DNA of 64,000 nucleotides, taken from assembly GCF_964340395.1 (NCBI RefSeq), contig NC_135553.1, forward strand, positions 15,583,501-15,647,500, read 5' to 3'. Source of the DNA: Glandiceps talaboti. Its lineage: Eukaryota; Hemichordata; Enteropneusta; Spengelidae. The translations under genes and the position numbers were made by a program. The number at the start of each line of letters is the position of its first letter. Positions within the stretch are counted from its first letter, which is position 1. Under the pieces are notes generated by a model. It saw only the letters and a program-made list of their open reading frames with translations, searched no databases and was not told the DNA's origin. Below, piece after piece: positions 55,003-64,000 of the stretch.

Positions 55003-56035
55003 TGTTATCTGTATCTGTATAGTTACGGTGTAGGTCCTGGGTAAGGAATAACACACCGGGGGAGAGTATTTAGTCAGAATGGTTTTTGACAGTGACTGCC
55101 ATTTTAAAGGCGTCACAAGATTTAGCGCACACAGTACTATTGTCCAGATGGTTCCAGTCTACTAGTGTTTTTACAAAGAATGACTGTTTGTATTGAGCAG
55201 TTTTACAATTGTCAATTTCAAAGCACTTTGAGTTGTTAGTAACTCTTTGTTCAACAATGTTAGCTGAGATACAGTCGGCAAATTTCCTAGCTTTTATAGA
55301 TCTTTTGGGTCTTATGGGTTTAAGATAGTCCGCTGGTTGAATTGCTGGTACTAGGCCCTCAACCACCCTGTATAGAAAAATTAGCCTGTTTGCTGTGCGT
55401 CTATCCTGGAGTGATGTAAGTTCGAGGCTTTTTACCATTTTGGTGACACACCCTTCGTCCCTACTCCTGTAGTTCCCTGTGATGAAACGTGCTGCTCTGC
55501 GCTGTACCTGTTCGAGTCGGTCAATGTTTTTATGTAAGTAAGGGTCCCAAACCACTGAACCATATTCTAGCATGGATCTTACTAGTGAGATGTAAGCTGT
55601 TTTCTTACATGACTGCGTACAATGACGAAGGTTTCTTCTCAGAAACCCCAATGTAGAGTTTGCTTTCTTTGTGATATTTGCAATATGTGGAGTCCATTTC
55701 ATGTCCTCTGACAAAGTGAGACCAAGATAAGGATTTTGTGTGACCTGCTGCAATATGTAGTTACTCAGTGTATAGAAATGAGAAGATTTATTTCGAAGAG
55801 ACATGATGTAGCACTTTTTGGCATTAAAGCGCATCCCCCAAGTGGTGGCCCATATTTCCAGTTGATCTAAGTCTCTTTGCAGAGTGAAGTGATCCTGATA
55901 GGTCTTGATCTGTCTATACAATAGGCAGTCGTCAGCAAAGAGTCTAACATTTGATTTGACACACTCAGGTAAGTCATTTATGTGGCACAAGAATAGTAAC
56001 GGCCCAAGTACAGTGCCCTGGGGGACTCCGGAATG
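55003..56035 (-). mobile_element. 5'-truncated LINE reverse-transcriptase fragment
   Basis: The minus strand opens SGVPQGTVLGPLLFL at about 56035, followed by the catalytic-site motif FADDCLLY and about 320 residues to a stop near 55070 (landmarks KCYIMSLRNKSS, YLGLTLSEDMKWTPHI, LGFLRRNLRHCTQ, SMLEYGSVVWDPY, RRAARFITG). Then comes a 3' tail with ACAGATACAGATA. Upstream the frame breaks (TGA two codons before SGVPQG) and the sequence no longer looks like reverse transcriptase. Motifs fit a CR1/Jockey-type LINE. The fingers domain and the endonuclease are missing. Confidence 0.85.
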
Positions 56036-57386
56036 TTGTCAATGATCTCACTAGCGAAGCGACACCCACTGAGATATAAAGTGAAGCCTTCACTAGTTTG
56101 AGAAACTGAAAAACACATCTTGCCTCTATTGAAGTGTAGATGTTCAAGCTTTCTAATCACTTGGGACATCATTGTAAAGCTTGGCTTCACGGAGAGCTAC
56201 TGTTGCCGTAAAAAGGTGGAGGGGGTAGTTTGCGACAATGCGAAGCATCGTTGGGTATGACGCTATCTGATCAAAAAAACTAATCACTTGTATTTAGTCA
56301 AAGTTGATAATTCTTTTAGTAACAGGGATATGTGAATTGTCAAAGATATGGTTTACAGTAAGTGATGGCATGAATGAAATACAGAACTGACTGTGTTTGA
56401 AGGTATCAGGTTTTGAAATCTGTAACTAACTAGCCATAACTAGTCTATTTAACACTGTAACTAACTAACTAGCCATAACTAGTCTAGTCAACATTGTAAC
56501 TGGCTAGCCATTACTAGTCTTGTCAACGCTGTATTAAATTAACTAGCCATAACTAGTCAACACATAACTAACTAGATATGACGATATCTGTCGATGTACA
56601 ATAAACACTTTGCAAGTAATAATGTTGAAGTATGGAATTGAACTTTGACCTCGGCAACTAAAAAAATACATGAATCACAGGGAGCCAAGGAACAGTGTTA
56701 CCATACAAACACCACGTGATGAGCAGGATATGTGAGAATTATTGGCCCATATGTACATATATACATGTATATATATAGTTATCCATGAGTTACATTTTCA
56801 TTTACCCATGCATATCTTGTTTGTTTGTCTATGTTTATTATTTATTTATTTATTTATTTGTTTGTTTGTTTTTTGTTTGTTTGTTTGTTTGTTTGTTTGT
56901 AGCACAGTTCCTGGCTTCCCTGTGCATGGATATCATACGCTTGTGATAGACACTATGAAAGCAAGACAACAAATCATAATGATCGTGTACCATGATTATA
57001 AACTTTCATTGCAGCGCCCTCTCAGGTTAAATAGGTTAACGGTAGTCAATAAATGAAGCCAAACTGGGGATTTCATACATTAATTTACGCATTGACGCCG
57101 ATCACTTGTAAGGAAGTAAAGCTGTAACAGACTGGTGATCGCGTTGAAATTTTATCTCAAGCTAACTTAAGGAAGACCAGAAATAACCAAAGGTAAATGT
57201 AAATATGACCTTCACGTAACGTGACCTTTGACCTTTCTATTGCTTTTTTGGGGGTCGGTTCAAGTGGAAGGACTACAAAAACTTTGGCTGCCTTCAGATT
57301 TAGATCCAATGTCTTTAAGTACATTTGCTACTTGGTGTGATGCGGAAGAGAATTCATATATGGATGCAGCGATTTGTAACCAGAGT
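56036..57386. other. region between LINE and FAM20-like gene
   Basis: Contains about four imperfect repeats of a ~40-bp unit at 56419-56560 (core ACTAGCCATAACTAGTC) and the TTTA/GTTT microsatellite at 56834. The part nearest 57386 is the likely 3' UTR of the FAM20-like gene. Confidence 0.5.
56834..56900. repeat. (TTTA)n(GTTT)n microsatellite
   Basis: TTTA units pass into GTTT units. On the minus strand the first part offers several overlapping AATAAA sequences about 530-550 bases after the FAM20-like stop codon, possible polyadenylation signals. Confidence 0.85.
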
Positions 57387-62454
<5,068 letters not shown>

Positions 62455-64000
62455 CTGCAAAATTAGATTTTGAGAAAAAAATACGACTAAATTAATATTG
62501 GGTAAATCCGATTGAATATGTCTCTAGTGTACGACATTTGACGCTTACAGAAGGTCCATCATGCATTGCAGTAACACACAAAATCGTTATACAGTCGCTG
62601 AAAACACGACACATGATAGCGAAACCATGAGGGTTTTTAATTTACTATTTTGTTTCATTTGAAACCAATTTCTATTCATTCCTGTATCGTTTTACATGTC
62701 TGTCGTTTGTTTGAAATATAAGCCACAAATATCGCAATAATTATGACATGGCTAGCTATTTTCAGTCTCGACTAACACCAACAGCTAGCGGACGCCTTAC
62801 GTATATAGTTACATGTAACGTCTGTCTCTCGATAGCTATCATTAGTCTTTGTAAGTGACGTCAATGTTCCGTCATCCGTTTGTGCCCCCCCCCCCCACGC
62901 CTCCATAATAAAATAAACAAAGTAAACCAAGGGTAGGGAAAATCAATCAATCAATCAATCAATCGATGAGATCAATATATAGATATATAGCCGGGTCGTG
63001 GATATATCGAGTCACTTTGGCTTACTCATACAACAACTGCTTCATGCTGTGAGAGTTCTTCACGTGAAGCATGCAGGTGTCTGGAGGAGCATTTACTATC
63101 AGAGATAGGAGAAACTTTATACACTGCATACTGCACATGCGTAACATCGACCCACATTGATGGGCATGAATTCGAATAGCTCCGTAACATCACATCAAAT
63201 CCAAGTGCAACAACAAACATTTAGCTGCACAGTCGAAGTTTGACAATGACGTACATGTAGTAAATAACATGGATGTGGTCACACTGACTGAAAAAGGCAA
63301 AGAAGTCAACACCACAATTCCGTTGAAGTCCCTACAACTCCTGATAGTGTAGTCTCTAAAAATGAAATTCCTTTGGCGTCCCCATTTCTTAATTATCCTA
63401 TTACAAATACCATCTGTTTCATTTTCTCCTTCCCTCAAATCCAATTTTCGTGTATTTACATTCCCTTTTCATTTCAAATGTTAAGAGACAGTAGCACTCC
63501 ATGGAAATGGTATACAAATATTGGTAATCTAATTAACGCGGCCATATTGATCGCATATTATCCCCCAAAGCTTACCATACAGATGGTCTACCGTGGCAAT
63601 CGAACAAGACTAACATCATCAACACGGTAACTCTGATTGAAAACCACAATCGATACGTGTTTACGCCATGTCAACTACGTCACGGTGACTTTTACTTAAA
63701 CCAGCGACAAAGTTGTGTAAATTTCATAGGTGTATATTTTGTTACATTGTGTATATTTATAACACCATGTCTGTTTCATAAATCGATCTGTCATTCATGC
63801 CCAAATGTCTGGAAAATGAGTTCATATTTATGACTATAGTAACGTAAGCCAGGTGGAACTGAAATACATAGTAACAACCCGCATCACGTTAATCATCCTA
63901 AAACATATATCTTTTGGATGTCGATTCTTTCAAAGTTTATCCAAGCGTGGTTGTCACGGTGTATTTCCGACAATCTTGATCTGATGCATGATTTCCTTAC
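62455..64000 (-). other. probable intron of the FAM20-like gene
   Basis: No exon recognised. Contains a C13 run (62885-62897) and a short AATC repeat (62941-62963). I looked on the minus strand for the missing LKLxxTF-FKP exon and did not find it. Confidence 0.55.

Noticed and set aside
56036-56190. Open frame upstream of the LINE fragment as its N-terminal part
   Set aside because: It is in another register and shows no reverse-transcriptase motifs.
63011-63220. Possible upstream exon of the FAM20-like gene (minus strand, open frame ending before a GTAAGC donor)
   Set aside because: The phase could fit, but the translation shows none of the expected LKLxxTF ... FKP residues.

Overview
This is animal nuclear DNA, AT-rich, with split genes, GT-AG introns, many microsatellites and many small inverted-repeat transposons. 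The proteins (an EF-hand/WD40 protein of the WDR49/WDR64/WDY type, a FAM20C-type secretory kinase, and fragments of CR1/Jockey-like LINEs and of a Penelope-like element) fit a marine invertebrate, either a deuterostome or a lophotrochozoan. I cannot name the species. Nothing suggests bacterial or viral origin, and I saw no CRISPR array, rRNA or tRNA.

Layout: (1) 1-3927 is mostly non-coding, with a 24-bp minisatellite, a strong palindrome and one doubtful 119-codon ORF. (2) 3928-37020 on the + strand is one gene of about 33 kb. I reconstructed it exon by exon with every reading phase matching: two alternative first coding exons, then 20 shared exons, giving 1,219 or 1,229 residues (EF-hand, about a dozen WD40 blades, acidic linker, conserved tail). 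Its introns hold transposons, microsatellites and small duplicated pieces of its own exons. (3) 37021-44067 is intergenic with MITEs, a LINE remnant and a 5 x 37-bp repeat. (4) 44073-47128 on the - strand is a complete five-exon gene for an unfamiliar single-pass membrane protein of 308 residues with two small Cys-rich modules. (5) 47129-57386 is a transposon-rich stretch: nested MITEs, two LINE fragments, long microsatellites. (6) 57387-62454 on the - strand holds the last seven coding exons of a FAM20C-like secretory-pathway kinase; its 5' part lies beyond the right edge. (7) 62455-64000 has no recognised exon and is probably intron of that gene.

The three genes show no functional link. The WD40 gene is likely ciliary or axonemal (by family, with near-perfect RFX X-box motifs in its introns). 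The FAM20-like gene acts in the Golgi. The membrane protein is an orphan.

The best novel leads are the orphan receptor-like gene, the alternative first exons and exon-fragment duplications of the WD40 gene, and several MITE families whose termini and target duplications can be read directly: nested copies, internally expanded tandem arrays, and a 1.8-kb element with about 69-bp terminal repeats. I found no convincing new multi-gene system.
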